Numbered from the stretch's first letter, positions 8,162-17,978 are shown. The stretch: DNA of 55,517 nt from Chloroflexota bacterium (GCA_029559155.1 JAKQCM010000347.1:1-55517); one strand, 5' to 3'. The notes: generated by a model from the sequence alone, not told the origin. Translations and numbers: made by a program.

Positions 8162-8965
8162 TTATTTTGGCCTCGGAAACGTGTGCTGGTGGACAATTGT
8201 CTGTCCCGGCAGCAGGTGGACAAAGGCATAACCCGGATCGTCCTCAAAGGCATGGCTGACGTTAACATCGCCCGGCCAGGCGGCGAATTGGGTGTAGGCG
8301 CTGGCAACGCTGCTGTACAGGATGCCCTCGCGCACGGTTTGCATGGGCTGGTGGACGTGGCCATGAAACACGCCGCGCAGGCGGTGGCGGGCTGGCAGGA
8401 GGATGTCGTGGAGGAGACGGCCGTTCTGTACCAGCATATTCGCGTCCATCCACTCCGAATTCAGCGGCCAGATGGGGTGATGCATAAATATCGTCAGCGG
8501 CGGGCCGTCTGGCTGCGCCTCAGCGCAGGCCACAGCCAGCTGCGCCTCAGACAGCAGCCCTTGCGGGTCAATGTCATCAGGGCCGCGTGTGTCCAGAACT
8601 ACAAATCGTTCGCCGCGCACCTCAAAGGCATACGACAACGTTCCGGGGTCGTCGCTAAGGTCTGTTTTCGGCCCCATCGGCAAGCAATTTTTCATCAAAT
8701 CCACGTCGTCATGGTTTCCATTGACATAATAAATGGGCATCTGCAGACGGACGAAGGTGGCGGCGGCCAGTTCATAAGCCGCCGGGTCTGCGGCATAGGC
8801 CACGTCGCCGGTGTGAATGACAAAATCCGGCCTGACCGGCAGGTCGTTGATAATGTCTACCAGCCGGTCGGCGCACGGCCAGGGATAAACGCCATGATGG
8901 TCAGGGGAAACGGCCGTAGGCCCAATGTGCGTATCGCTAATATGAACGAAATAAACTTTAGACAT
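8162..8965 (-). CDS. Calcineurin-like metallophosphoesterase
   Basis: A 267-residue protein with the complete metallophosphoesterase motif set: HISDTHIG near the N-terminus (DxH), HTGDVAY (GD), NGNHDDVD (GNHD), FMHHPIWP and FHGHVHQ (GHxH). It resembles CpdA-type cyclic nucleotide phosphodiesterases, which use two metals to hydrolyse phosphodiester bonds; the actual substrate is unknown. ATG 8965 is preferred over an in-frame TTG at 8971. The ATG comes only four bases after the T-run of a terminator hairpin and has no clear ribosome-binding site. This suggests attenuation, leaderless starts or expression by read-through. It is followed closely by the molybdopterin oxidoreductase gene. Confidence 0.88.
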   Translation of the reverse strand: MSKVYFVHISDTHIGPTAVSPDHHGVYPWPCADRLVDIINDLPVRPDFVIHTGDVAYAADPAAYELAAATFVRLQMPIYYVNGNHDDVDLMKNCLPMGPKTDLSDDPGTLSYAFEVRGERFVVLDTRGPDDIDPQGLLSEAQLAVACAEAQPDGPPLTIFMHHPIWPLNSEWMDANMLVQNGRLLHDILLPARHRLRGVFHGHVHQPMQTVREGILYSSVASAYTQFAAWPGDVNVSHAFEDDPGYAFVHLLPGQTIVHQHTFPRPK

Positions 8966-8970
8966 CGTCA

Positions 8971-9018
8971 AAAAAGGCGGTTCCAGTTACGTGTCACTAC
9001 CCCGAACCAGAACCGCCT
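8971..9018 (-). terminator. Intrinsic terminator after nuoM
   Basis: A 9-bp perfect inverted repeat (8975-8983 with 9010-9018) encloses a 26-base loop that can pair further. On the minus strand a run of T follows directly. It would end the nuoA-M transcript just before the metallophosphoesterase start codon. Confidence 0.7.
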
Positions 9019-9048
9019 CAATAATCAACCGTCAATAAATCAGTTGTT

Positions 9049-10557
9049 TTATTGTCCCACGATCACCGTGGAACTAATATCACGTACCAGATGCGCCACC
9101 GAGCTGTCCATCAGGTTAAAATAACCCGATGGGGCAATGCCAATCCAAACAATGAATACCAGGAAGGCCAGGAAGATGAGCAGTTCGCGGGTGTTTACGT
9201 CGCGTAAAGCTTCGTTTTTCGGGTTGTCCAAAGGCCCCATGAAAACGTTCTGGAACATCCACAACAGGTAAACGGCCGCTAAAATCACGCCAGAGGCAGC
9301 AAACGCGGTGAAAATCCAGGGGTGCGTCCCCAACGATTCCGCGCCCATCGAGCCAAGCAAAATGGTGAATTCGCCGACAAACCCGTTCAAACCCGGCAGC
9401 CCCATGCTAGACAGCACCACAATCAGCGACAATACCGAAAACAAGGGGATGGCTTTCCACAAGCCACCAAAGTCCGACATCAGGCGGGTGTGGCGCTGTT
9501 CGTAAATCACGCCAACCAGGAAGAATAATGCGCCTGTGGATAAACCATGATTCACGCCCTGCAAAATACCACCCTGAATACCGGCGGCATTCAGGGAGAA
9601 AATGCCCAACATCACAAAACCCAGGTGGCTGATACTGGAATAGGCAACCAGCTTTTTCACGTCTTTCTGCGGGAAGGAGACAATCGCCCCATAAATGATG
9701 CCGATAATCGCCAGGACGGCAATCGCAGGCGCATAATCAAAAGACGCCTGCGGGAAAAGCGGTAAATTGAAGCGCACAAAGCCATACGTACCCATTTTCA
9801 GCAAGACACCGGCCAGGATGATGGAACCGGCCGTTGGCGCTTGCGTGTGGGCATCCGGCAGCCAGGAATGGAAGGGGAAGACCGGCACTTTAATGGCGAA
9901 GGCTATGGCAAACCCAAGGAACAACAGGTGCTGCGCGTCAGCGAAGGCAGCTCGTCCGGCGATCAAATCCGGCACGGAGAAAGTGCCGTTGGTGATGCCC
10001 ATGTAAAGAATCGCCAGAAGCATGAGCAAGGAACCGGCCATCGTATAAAGGAAAAACTTGATGGAAGCATAAACCCGTTCGCCGCCGCCCCAAATGCCAA
10101 TCAGGAAATACATGGGGATGAGCGTGAATTCCCAGAAGATGTAAAACAGGAACAGGTCCTGAGCCAGGAAAACACCCAACATGCCCACTTCCATGAGAAG
10201 CATGAAAATGTAATAGGCTTTAATTTGCTTGTCGATAGCCGACCAGGAGGCCGCGATGGCAATGACACTGATGAACGTGGTCAGCAGAATCATGAGGATG
10301 CTCAGGCCATCGACGCCCAGGTGGTATTCGATGCCCCAGGAGGGTATCCAGGGAACACGATCGACGAGCTGTAGGCCGGCAACGGCCGTGTCAAAACTCA
10401 CCAGCACCACCACAGAAATAACCAACGTAATGACGCTCGTCGCCAGGGCAATCCACTTGATCAGATTGTCCGACTCCCCTTTCCCACGATCGGCGAAGAG
10501 GATAGCCAGCACCCCCAGCACCGGGAAGAAAACTAAAACAGTTAGTAAAATACTCAT
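9049..10557 (-). CDS. nuoM: NADH-quinone oxidoreductase subunit M
   Basis: A 502-residue polytopic membrane protein, an antiporter-like proton-pumping subunit of complex I. The conserved acidic helix FYIFWEFTLIPMYFLIGIWG (about residue 140), the SWLPDAHTQAPTAGS loop, and the Lys helix GVLLKMGTYGFVRFNLPLFP are present. The start ATG has a GGAG sequence eight bases upstream. It follows nuoL after 34 bases, and a terminator hairpin follows it. Only one ACGGCCGT occurs in 1.5 kb, near its 5' end. Confidence 0.96.
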   Translation of the reverse strand: MSILLTVLVFFPVLGVLAILFADRGKGESDNLIKWIALATSVITLVISVVVLVSFDTAVAGLQLVDRVPWIPSWGIEYHLGVDGLSILMILLTTFISVIAIAASWSAIDKQIKAYYIFMLLMEVGMLGVFLAQDLFLFYIFWEFTLIPMYFLIGIWGGGERVYASIKFFLYTMAGSLLMLLAILYMGITNGTFSVPDLIAGRAAFADAQHLLFLGFAIAFAIKVPVFPFHSWLPDAHTQAPTAGSIILAGVLLKMGTYGFVRFNLPLFPQASFDYAPAIAVLAIIGIIYGAIVSFPQKDVKKLVAYSSISHLGFVMLGIFSLNAAGIQGGILQGVNHGLSTGALFFLVGVIYEQRHTRLMSDFGGLWKAIPLFSVLSLIVVLSSMGLPGLNGFVGEFTILLGSMGAESLGTHPWIFTAFAASGVILAAVYLLWMFQNVFMGPLDNPKNEALRDVNTRELLIFLAFLVFIVWIGIAPSGYFNLMDSSVAHLVRDISSTVIVGQ

Positions 10558-10591
10558 TGCTTCTCCAAAATCCCTATTTAACAGCTACCCG

Positions 10592-12826
10592 TTAATACAG
10601 CACCCACAAAAAATAAGCCAACAGGGCGACAGCCCCTAGGAAAACGCCCAGGGCGTAGGTGCGGGCAAAGCCGGTCTGCGTCCGCCGAATCCCGCCGGCC
10701 AGTCCTTTGGTGACGCTGCCGATGCCATTCACCGTGCCGTCAACGCCAAATTTATCAAATACATCCGCCAGGAAGGTGGCAAAGCTCACAAACATATCGC
10801 GGATGAGGTTGTTATGAACAAAGTCATGCCAGAAGTTCCAATCGACCGCAAAAGCCAGCCAATTCGCCAGCCAATTGAATGGCGGCACAATGAACTTCAT
10901 GTAAAACGTTTCGAATGGCAAAATGCGGAACCACCAGAGCGGCTTGAGCCGTTGCAGAGGATCCGGATCGGCTGCCGTTTCCGGTTTGTTGCGGTACACG
11001 TAAAATGCTCCGCCCAAAGCCAAAACAGCCAACAGGGTCGAAATCCCCGCTACAACCGGCGACAAAACGATCGGTGTATGAGGCAAATGCAAAATCCCCT
11101 CTTCCGAAAGTTCGAACGACTTTATCGAATGCTCCAACCACCCTTCCAGGCCCAAAAAGATACCGGCCGGATGGTTGTGATTTGCTTCAGCCATGGCATG
11201 TGTCAGGTAGGGCAGGTTCAACAAACCGCCGACGATGGCCAGGCCGGCCAACACAATCAGCGGGGTAGTCATCAGGCGCGGGCTTTCTTGCGCGTGTTCG
11301 GCGGCGGCATGACGCGGCTCGCCGAAGAAAGTCATGTGCAGCTGCCGCCCCATGTAAAACGCGGTGCAAACGGCCGCTATCGCCAAAATCACATACACCA
11401 CGAGCGCGTGTTCGTTGCCGTGCGCCAAAATCTCATCCTTGGACCAGAAACCGGCCAGCGGCGGAATACCGGATAGCGCCAATGCGCCAACCAGGTACAC
11501 CCAAAACGTCGTGGGCATCTTGTGCCGCAAGCCGCCCATGGTGCGCATATCTTGCGGGTCGAACGGCGCTTCTTCGTGGTGGTCGTCACCATGATGGTCA
11601 TCGTGGCTGTGTTCGTGCAGGTGGTGGTGGCCATGCTCCATGCCGTGAATCACCGAGCCGGAACCCAGGAAGAGCAGCGCCTTAAAGAAGGCATGGGTTA
11701 CCAGATGGAACATCGCGGCCACATAAGCGCCCATACCGGCGGCGGCGATCATGAAACCGAGTTGGCTAACGGTTGAGTAGGCCAACACTTTTTTGATGTC
11801 GAATTGGGTGAAGGCGATCAGGCCGGCCAATAAACCGGTAAACGCGCCTACATAGGCAACCAGATCCGGCGTGGAAATGACGCCAAAAATCACGGGGCCG
11901 CTTTCACGAGCCAGTTCAAACAGCACGTTGCTGCGCACAATCAGGTAAATGCCGGAGGTGACCATCGTGGCGGCGTGGATAAGCGCCGAAACGGGCGTCG
12001 GGCCGGCCATGGCGTCTGGCAGCCAGACGTACAAGGGAATCTGCGCCGATTTACCGGTTGCGCCGAGCAGGAAGAGGGCGGTGATGGCGGTGAGGACTGT
12101 GCCGATGGGCGCGGAGAAGAGGCCAAATTCAACCATGTGACCTTGTTCAAACATTTCGACGGCCGTGTTAAACACCGCCCCAAATTCCAGCGACCGAAAC
12201 GTCCAAAACATCAGGAACATCGCCAGAATCATGCCAAAATCGCCGACACGGTTCACAATAAACGCTTTACGGCCGGCGTCGGCGTTCATCGCCTTGCCCG
12301 CCGCGTTTGTGCGGTCAAACCAGAAGCTGATCAACAAGAAAGAGCAAAGCCCCACGCCTTCCCAGCCAACAAACAGGACCAGATAGGTGCTGCCGGAAAC
12401 CAGGATAAGCATGAAGAAAATGAAGAGGCTGAAATAGGTGAAAAAACGGGAAAAATTGGGGTCGCCATGCATATAACCGATGGCGTAAATGTGGATCAGC
12501 GACCCAACGCCAGTGACCACCAGCATCATAGTCACCGAAAGAGTGTCCACACGAATGGCCCAAGGGACATAAAAATTGGCCGACGGGATGGAGATCCAAT
12601 CAATAATCGGCACAATCATGGCCTGGAATTCATTGGCTTGCAGGCTGAGAAACAACAATACCGCAATGACAAACGAGCCAATGGCCATGAGGCTGGCAAA
12701 CCAGCCAGACCAGCGTTCGCCTACTTTGGCGTCTGCTTCCACAAACCGACGGCCGATCAAACCATTAAATAGCACGCCGATAGCCGGGAACAACAACAGC
12801 AGAGGAGCTAAGCTATATGCATTCAT
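10592..12826 (-). CDS. nuoL: NADH-quinone oxidoreductase subunit L
   Basis: A 744-residue membrane protein, the distal antiporter-like proton-pumping subunit of complex I with a long C-terminal lateral helix. Diagnostic segments include FVGWEGVGLCSFLLISFWF, KSAQIPLYVWLPDAMAGPTPVSALIHAATMV and KKVLAYSTVSQLGFM. An unusual loop at about residues 392-418 (HGHHHLHEHSHDDHHGDDHH) is very rich in His and Asp; it sits between GSVIHGMEH and FDPQDMRTMGGL, where family members have a short linker. The total length is longer than in E. coli NuoL (about 613), partly from this loop and partly from the C-terminus. Confidence 0.96.
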   Translation of the reverse strand: MNAYSLAPLLLLFPAIGVLFNGLIGRRFVEADAKVGERWSGWFASLMAIGSFVIAVLLFLSLQANEFQAMIVPIIDWISIPSANFYVPWAIRVDTLSVTMMLVVTGVGSLIHIYAIGYMHGDPNFSRFFTYFSLFIFFMLILVSGSTYLVLFVGWEGVGLCSFLLISFWFDRTNAAGKAMNADAGRKAFIVNRVGDFGMILAMFLMFWTFRSLEFGAVFNTAVEMFEQGHMVEFGLFSAPIGTVLTAITALFLLGATGKSAQIPLYVWLPDAMAGPTPVSALIHAATMVTSGIYLIVRSNVLFELARESGPVIFGVISTPDLVAYVGAFTGLLAGLIAFTQFDIKKVLAYSTVSQLGFMIAAAGMGAYVAAMFHLVTHAFFKALLFLGSGSVIHGMEHGHHHLHEHSHDDHHGDDHHEEAPFDPQDMRTMGGLRHKMPTTFWVYLVGALALSGIPPLAGFWSKDEILAHGNEHALVVYVILAIAAVCTAFYMGRQLHMTFFGEPRHAAAEHAQESPRLMTTPLIVLAGLAIVGGLLNLPYLTHAMAEANHNHPAGIFLGLEGWLEHSIKSFELSEEGILHLPHTPIVLSPVVAGISTLLAVLALGGAFYVYRNKPETAADPDPLQRLKPLWWFRILPFETFYMKFIVPPFNWLANWLAFAVDWNFWHDFVHNNLIRDMFVSFATFLADVFDKFGVDGTVNGIGSVTKGLAGGIRRTQTGFARTYALGVFLGAVALLAYFLWVLY

Positions 12827-12833
12827 ATTCGTG

Positions 12834-13142
12834 CTATCCCTTTAAAAGATTCATCTCGTCGATGTTGATGCTCTTTTTCGTGCGGAAGATCGCCACAATC
12901 AGAGCAAGACCAACGGCCACTTCGGCCGCGGCGACGGTGATCACGAAAAACACCAACACCTGACCATCCAGATCGCCGAGATGCCGCGCGAAGGCCACAA
13001 AGGCCAGATTCGCCGAGTTCAACATCATTTCCACAGACATAAAAACGATGATGGCGTTGCGGCGCAGCAGCACACCCAATGATCCGATGGTAAACAGGAT
13101 GACACTGAGCGCGATGTACCAATCAATCGTGACCTCAGGCAT
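12834..13142 (-). CDS. nuoK: NADH-quinone oxidoreductase subunit K
   Basis: A 102-residue, three-helix membrane subunit of complex I. ATG 13142 was selected because [13 protein letters not shown] matches the usual NuoK beginning and overlaps the nuoJ end by eight bases. Two buried Glu residues of the family are visible in [11 protein letters not shown] (about residue 36) and [17 protein letters not shown] (about 72). It precedes nuoL by seven bases. The length is typical (100-104 residues). Confidence 0.95.
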   Translation of the reverse strand: MPEVTIDWYIALSVILFTIGSLGVLLRRNAIIVFMSVEMMLNSANLAFVAFARHLGDLDGQVLVFFVITVAAAEVAVGLALIVAIFRTKKSINIDEMNLLKG

Positions 13143-13653
13143 CTTGACCTCGCTTCTTAGTTTTACTAAAGACAAATACGCCGATCATGGCTGCCAGCAG
13201 CAGAACACCGGTTACTTCAAATGGGAACACGTAACCGGCAAACAAACGCAGCCCCAAAGCGGTTGGACTGGTGTCGATGGCCGCCGCGGCTATTTCTGGC
13301 GCATCACTCTGGAAAAGCAGCAGCGCGCTGGCCAGTAACAAAACGGCCGCTAATAAACCAGCCACCGCTCGATGCACACGTTCTCCGCCTTTGACATCGG
13401 TGACGCCGCGCAGTTGTTCGGCGCCCAACAACATGATTACAAACAAAAACAGCACCATAATCGCCCCGGCATAAACCGTAATTTGCACCATGGCAATGAA
13501 GGGCGCGTTTAAGGTGATGTAAAAGACGCCAATTGTGACGAAATTGAGCACGAGGTACAGCGCGCTATGGACGGCGTTGTGGCTTGTTAACATCCCCACG
13601 CCGGCGCCAATGGCTACTATCGCCAATAAGAGAAAAATAATCGGATTACCCAT
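13135..13653 (-). CDS. nuoJ: NADH-quinone oxidoreductase subunit J
   Basis: A 172-residue membrane protein with five predicted helices. It contains the conserved [20 protein letters not shown] and [20 protein letters not shown] segments; the latter is the helix with a pi-bulge in other complex I structures. It helps couple quinone reduction to proton movement. The gene overlaps nuoK by eight bases and lies 91 bases after nuoI. That short gap carries one ACGGCCGT but no other recognisable signal. Confidence 0.95.
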   Translation of the reverse strand: MGNPIIFLLLAIVAIGAGVGMLTSHNAVHSALYLVLNFVTIGVFYITLNAPFIAMVQITVYAGAIMVLFLFVIMLLGAEQLRGVTDVKGGERVHRAVAGLLAAVLLLASALLLFQSDAPEIAAAAIDTSPTALGLRLFAGYVFPFEVTGVLLLAAMIGVFVFSKTKKRGQDA

Positions 13654-13744
13654 ATGAAATCGCCTTCAATTTTTGCACACACGGCCGTTTAACCAACACG
13701 CTTCACCCTCCGCAGACCGCATGCCGTGTCCCGTGGCCTACGGA

Positions 13745-14254
13745 TTACTCCGGGTTCTCCATCATCGGGATCGCCTTCGTAAATACGCCGGGTTCCACAA
13801 CTTGTGGCGTCGGACGGCCGTTAACCGGCACATCCACAATCAACATATCCTTGGTGTAAATTGCGCTCTGCCGATCGTAAAAACTTAATTCGTAATTGTG
13901 CTCTAAAACGATTGCCTGCGTGGGGCAGGCATCCTCGCAGTAACCACAAAAGATACAGCGCAGCATGTTAATTTCATACACCCGCGCAAAACGCTCGCCG
14001 GGCGAATACCGCTCATCGTCCGTATTTTCCGCCGCTTCCACAAAAATCGCGTCTGCCGGGCAGGCCGCCGCGCACAAGGAACAGCCAATACACCGTTCCA
14101 AGCCATTCTCATAACGCTTGAGTTCATGCCGCCCTTTAAAGCGGTTGCGAACCGGGCGTTTTACTTCAGGATATTGCGTGGTGACAGGCGGCTGAAAAAA
14201 GTGCTTCAGCGTAATACCCATCCCCTTGGCAAGTTCAGCAATCATTCCAAACAT
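13745..14254 (-). CDS. nuoI: NADH-quinone oxidoreductase subunit I (2x[4Fe-4S])
   Basis: A 169-residue protein with two ferredoxin-type cluster motifs, CIGCSLCAAACP (about residues 55-66) and CIFCGYCEDACP (about 100-111). These bind clusters N6a and N6b, which carry electrons towards NuoB. The N-terminal GMGITLKHFFQPPVTTQYPE matches the membrane-attaching helix of the family. It is part of the peripheral arm at the membrane interface. It lies 12 bases after nuoH in the same operon. Confidence 0.96.
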   Translation of the reverse strand: MFGMIAELAKGMGITLKHFFQPPVTTQYPEVKRPVRNRFKGRHELKRYENGLERCIGCSLCAAACPADAIFVEAAENTDDERYSPGERFARVYEINMLRCIFCGYCEDACPTQAIVLEHNYELSFYDRQSAIYTKDMLIVDVPVNGRPTPQVVEPGVFTKAIPMMENPE

Positions 14255-14266
14255 AAAAATTCTCCA

Positions 14267-15361
14267 CTAAAAGCCAAAGAGCCTGGTAATCGGCGCAAAA
14301 ACGCCCTCCTGAGCCAATACAATAAAGACCGCCACAATCATAAAATTGATGACCGAAATCGGCAGCAGCCGTTTCCAGCCAAACAACATCAATTGATCGT
14401 ATCTCAGCCGTGGAAATGTCGCCCGAATCCAAATCATCAAGAATAAGCCAATAAAAATCTTGACGAACATATAAACGAAACCCAAAACCGGAACCTGATC
14501 CACAAATGGCCCCCGATAGCCGCCAAAAAACAGCGTCGCCGCGATGGCGCTTAGAGAAACCATTTTCATGTATTCAGCCATGAAAAACATGCCAAATCGC
14601 ATGCCGGCGTATTCCACATTAAAGCCGGCGGATAATTCTTGCTCGGCTTCCAACAAATCAAAGGGCGCACGCTGAAGTTCGGCTAAGGCCGCAATGCAAA
14701 ATATGACTGCGGCAACGGGCTGCAAAAACACAATCCACCCGCCCCTTTGCGCTTCTACAATCACACCCAAATCCATCGAGTTGGCAATCATCACCGGCAC
14801 TAACACCGATAACGACATGGCCAATTCATAGCTGATCATCTGCGCTGAAGCGCGGATGCCACCCAACACGGCATATTTGCTGTTGGAAGCCCAACCGGCC
14901 AGCACCACGCCATAAACGCTAATGGATGTGACAGCTAAAACAAACAGAATGGCTACGTTTAAACCGGGCACAATGGCGAAATAATCGTATTGTTCCGGAA
15001 CCAGACCCGGGATTTTGCCTGCCCAGGGAATGACAGCCAGAATCAGGATCGCCGGAATAACGGCCAGCATGGGGGCGATGTTATAGACAACCTTATCTGC
15101 TTTGCCGGGCGTTGGGTCTTCTTTAAAGAAGAGTTTGACGGCGTCGGCGGCGGGCTGCAAGAACCCGGCCAACAGTTTTTTCTCCTTACCGCCTCGCCCG
15201 GGGAGGGGAATATAACCGGCGCGATTTGGCCCTACACGGGCTTGCATTCGGGCCAGAACCTTGCGTTCCAGCAGAGTGGTGTAGGCAAAGCCGGTGATGA
15301 CTACCATCGACATGACGAAGCCCACAACCAATCCCCATAAAGCAATTTGACCAAGTGTCAT
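14267..15361 (-). CDS. nuoH: NADH-quinone oxidoreductase subunit H
   Basis: A 364-residue membrane protein with about eight helices, which forms the quinone chamber with NuoB and NuoD. Conserved motifs include LLERKVLARMQARVGPNRAG near residue 40, APFDLLEAEQELSAGFNVEY (the E-rich loop, about 225-245) and RATFPRLRYDQLMLFGWK near the C-terminus. It follows nuoG after 22 bases. Length is normal. No ACGGCCGT is found in the gene, in contrast to less conserved neighbours. Confidence 0.96.
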   Translation of the reverse strand: MTLGQIALWGLVVGFVMSMVVITGFAYTTLLERKVLARMQARVGPNRAGYIPLPGRGGKEKKLLAGFLQPAADAVKLFFKEDPTPGKADKVVYNIAPMLAVIPAILILAVIPWAGKIPGLVPEQYDYFAIVPGLNVAILFVLAVTSISVYGVVLAGWASNSKYAVLGGIRASAQMISYELAMSLSVLVPVMIANSMDLGVIVEAQRGGWIVFLQPVAAVIFCIAALAELQRAPFDLLEAEQELSAGFNVEYAGMRFGMFFMAEYMKMVSLSAIAATLFFGGYRGPFVDQVPVLGFVYMFVKIFIGLFLMIWIRATFPRLRYDQLMLFGWKRLLPISVINFMIVAVFIVLAQEGVFAPITRLFGF

Positions 15362-15383
15362 GCTACGTCCTCTTTTTCATTGT

Positions 15384-17954
15384 TTAGTTGACGGCCAACT
15401 CGGCGGCGGCTATTTTTTTGAGATCGGCCACGGCCGTTCCCGGCCACCACGGAACACCCGACACCAACATCAGACCAACCGGCGCGCTGTCGTCAACCCG
15501 CACAGTAACCTGCACGGCCGTTCCGTTTACCATCACCTCAACCCTATCTCCGTCCACAACCGCCAAACGGGACGCGTCTGTTCCATGCAAGGCGGCCACA
15601 GGCTGGGCCTTACGCGGCGCAACCACGTCTGAGCAATCTAACAGTGTGCCCGGCGCATATAAAACGGCCGTCCACATCATTTGCAGCTCATCTTTCCGTC
15701 CCGTCTTTACCGTCGGTACATCAAAATGGGCCACAGCGCTCTTTTCGGCGGTAACCGGCCACTGCTGACCCAATCCAGATCGATTCTCGTAAGCGTTGCC
15801 GCCGTAGTAGAGGTCTTCGCCGCCGACGTCTGGCCACTGCTTTTCCACCTGTGCCAGTGTGCGATAATCCATGCCTTTATATTGCGGCACGATACGGGCG
15901 ACATCCTTAAAGGTCAGACTGGCGGCAAATGCCGGTTTACCCAACCCGACACGCTCACCAATCTGGGCCAATATTTGCCAGTCTGGCCGGCTCTGTCCCA
16001 CCACAGGAATGGCCGGGTAATACCGCTGCACCCGGCGCTCGCCGGTTGTAAATGTGCCTTCGCGCTCCGCCCAGCTTTGCGCCGGTAATACCACGTCGGC
16101 CAACACGGCCGTTTGCGTCAAGAACAATTCTTGCACTACCAGAAAATCCAGTTTACCCCGGTCCGGCATCAACCCATCGCCAACCGGGTCGGCCCCGGCG
16201 ATGTACAACGCTTTTAAATCGCCATTGGCTACACCGGCATAAACGGCCGTTGCGTCCAATCCCGCCTCTTTCACCGGCTTATAACCAGGGGCATACGCCG
16301 GATGAACGCCCATATCCCAGGTGCCCTGCGTGTTGTTGTGCGGCCAGACGGGAACGAGGCCGTTGTTTACGCGCCCGGCATGTTTGTGACCATTTTCAAT
16401 GAGCAGCAAATTGCCCAACAACTTCGCCAGAGCGTCCGTCTCATCGTAGGTCAGCCCTTCCGACCCGTAGAAAATCACCAGATTTTCCGCTTTAAAGAGA
16501 GCTTCGGCGGCAGAAACGATGTCGTTGGAAACGGCCGTATCCGTTTCTACCTTGGCCATGCTCACCAATTGATTAACAGTTGCCAGCGCCTGTCCGGCCT
16601 CGTAATGCAGCGAAAAGGCCGCAAACGCATCCAGACGGGTGGGGCGGGCATTGGCCACCACCAGGGTTGCGCCTCGTTCGGCGGCCTGTTTGACGCGCAG
16701 CCACCACACCGGCGCTTCGTTGTGCAAATCGGAGGCCACGACCAAAATCGCGTCTCCCTTGCCCAAATCTTTTAAATTACTGCCGCTGCTCAGGCCAACC
16801 TGCGCTGCGACATCGCCGCCGGCCAAACGACGCTTCGCCAAATCCACATTTTGGCTCTTTAACCCGTCGCGGAATAAGCGTTGGAAAGCAAACAAATCTT
16901 CATTGCTCAGGCGATCGCCAGCCAGACCGGCTACCATGTGGGCGTCGATCTGCAATTTACCGGCGACAAAATCCAACGCTTCGCCCCAACTTGTCTCCAC
17001 CAATTTGCCATTCTGGCGAATCAGGGGTTGGGTCAGCCGAGTGGCATGATCGGCAAAGTGGTGGACAAAGCGGCCTTTGTCGCAAATCCAGATTTCGTTT
17101 ACCGCTTCGTTTTGACGGGGCATGATGCGCTTGATGACGGTACGGCCGTTAGCCATCGCCTCGCGCCGGGTACTCATGGTTGTGTTGCAGCCCACCGGGC
17201 AGTGCGGGCAAATGCTGGCGACAGGGGTTAATTCCCACGGCCGTGCGCCAAAACGGAAATCGGCCGTCGTCAACGCGCCTACCGGGCAAATATCGGTCGT
17301 GTTCCCACTCCACACACTGTCAAAACCAGGGTCAGACAGCGTCACAATTTCCAGGCTGCGCCCCCGATTGTGGAAGCGGATAACCGGGTCATCGACCACT
17401 TCTTCCTGAAAACGGATGCAGCGCGCGCACTGGATGCAGCGTTCGCGGTCCAGATAAATCAGATCGCCCAGAGGAACATGCTTGTCCAATTTCAGCTTAT
17501 CGCCAAAATGCATCCGGCTTTGCCCAACGCCATGCGCCATCGTCAGATTTTGCAGCGGGCATTCGCCGCCTTTATCGCAAATCGGGCAGTCCAATGGGTG
17601 GCTGGTCAGCAAAAATTCGATGACCGATTTACGCGCTTCCAGGACTGGCTCAGTGGCGGTACGCACAACCATGCCTTCAGAAACCTGAATGGTGCAAGCT
17701 GTTTGCAGGCCACGGCCAAAATTGAGCTGCGGCGAGCCATCGGCGTTGGTCAGCAGCGCTCCGGTTGCGCGATCGCGCACCGGCAGGCCCACTTCCACCA
17801 GGCACATGCGGCACATCCCCACCGGCTCCAGTTTCGGGTGGTGGCAAAAAACGGGAATATCGTTGCCAATTCGTTTGGCGGCGTCGGCGATGCGTGTCCC
17901 TTTGGCTACGCTTACCTCTACGCCATCAATTGTCAGGGTAATCAGATCACTCAT
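15384..17954 (-). CDS. nuoG: NADH-quinone oxidoreductase subunit G
   Basis: An 856-residue iron-sulfur protein of the peripheral arm. The N-terminus has a [2Fe-2S] ferredoxin domain (DIPVFCHHPKLEPVGMCRMC, about residues 32-51). Next comes the His/Cys cluster segment (CDKGGECPLQN, about 125), then a [4Fe-4S] pair (CIQCARCIRFQEE) and SICPHCPVGCN (about 245), which begins the molybdopterin oxidoreductase-like part. That C-terminal part has lost a cofactor role in complex I but keeps the fold. Electrons pass from NuoF through it to NuoI. It follows nuoF by 24 bases. Several ACGGCCGT copies lie in the less conserved C-terminal half. Confidence 0.95.
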   Translation of the reverse strand: MSDLITLTIDGVEVSVAKGTRIADAAKRIGNDIPVFCHHPKLEPVGMCRMCLVEVGLPVRDRATGALLTNADGSPQLNFGRGLQTACTIQVSEGMVVRTATEPVLEARKSVIEFLLTSHPLDCPICDKGGECPLQNLTMAHGVGQSRMHFGDKLKLDKHVPLGDLIYLDRERCIQCARCIRFQEEVVDDPVIRFHNRGRSLEIVTLSDPGFDSVWSGNTTDICPVGALTTADFRFGARPWELTPVASICPHCPVGCNTTMSTRREAMANGRTVIKRIMPRQNEAVNEIWICDKGRFVHHFADHATRLTQPLIRQNGKLVETSWGEALDFVAGKLQIDAHMVAGLAGDRLSNEDLFAFQRLFRDGLKSQNVDLAKRRLAGGDVAAQVGLSSGSNLKDLGKGDAILVVASDLHNEAPVWWLRVKQAAERGATLVVANARPTRLDAFAAFSLHYEAGQALATVNQLVSMAKVETDTAVSNDIVSAAEALFKAENLVIFYGSEGLTYDETDALAKLLGNLLLIENGHKHAGRVNNGLVPVWPHNNTQGTWDMGVHPAYAPGYKPVKEAGLDATAVYAGVANGDLKALYIAGADPVGDGLMPDRGKLDFLVVQELFLTQTAVLADVVLPAQSWAEREGTFTTGERRVQRYYPAIPVVGQSRPDWQILAQIGERVGLGKPAFAASLTFKDVARIVPQYKGMDYRTLAQVEKQWPDVGGEDLYYGGNAYENRSGLGQQWPVTAEKSAVAHFDVPTVKTGRKDELQMMWTAVLYAPGTLLDCSDVVAPRKAQPVAALHGTDASRLAVVDGDRVEVMVNGTAVQVTVRVDDSAPVGLMLVSGVPWWPGTAVADLKKIAAAELAVN

Positions 17955-17978
17955 CTGCTAATCGCCTGTCTCCAATGA

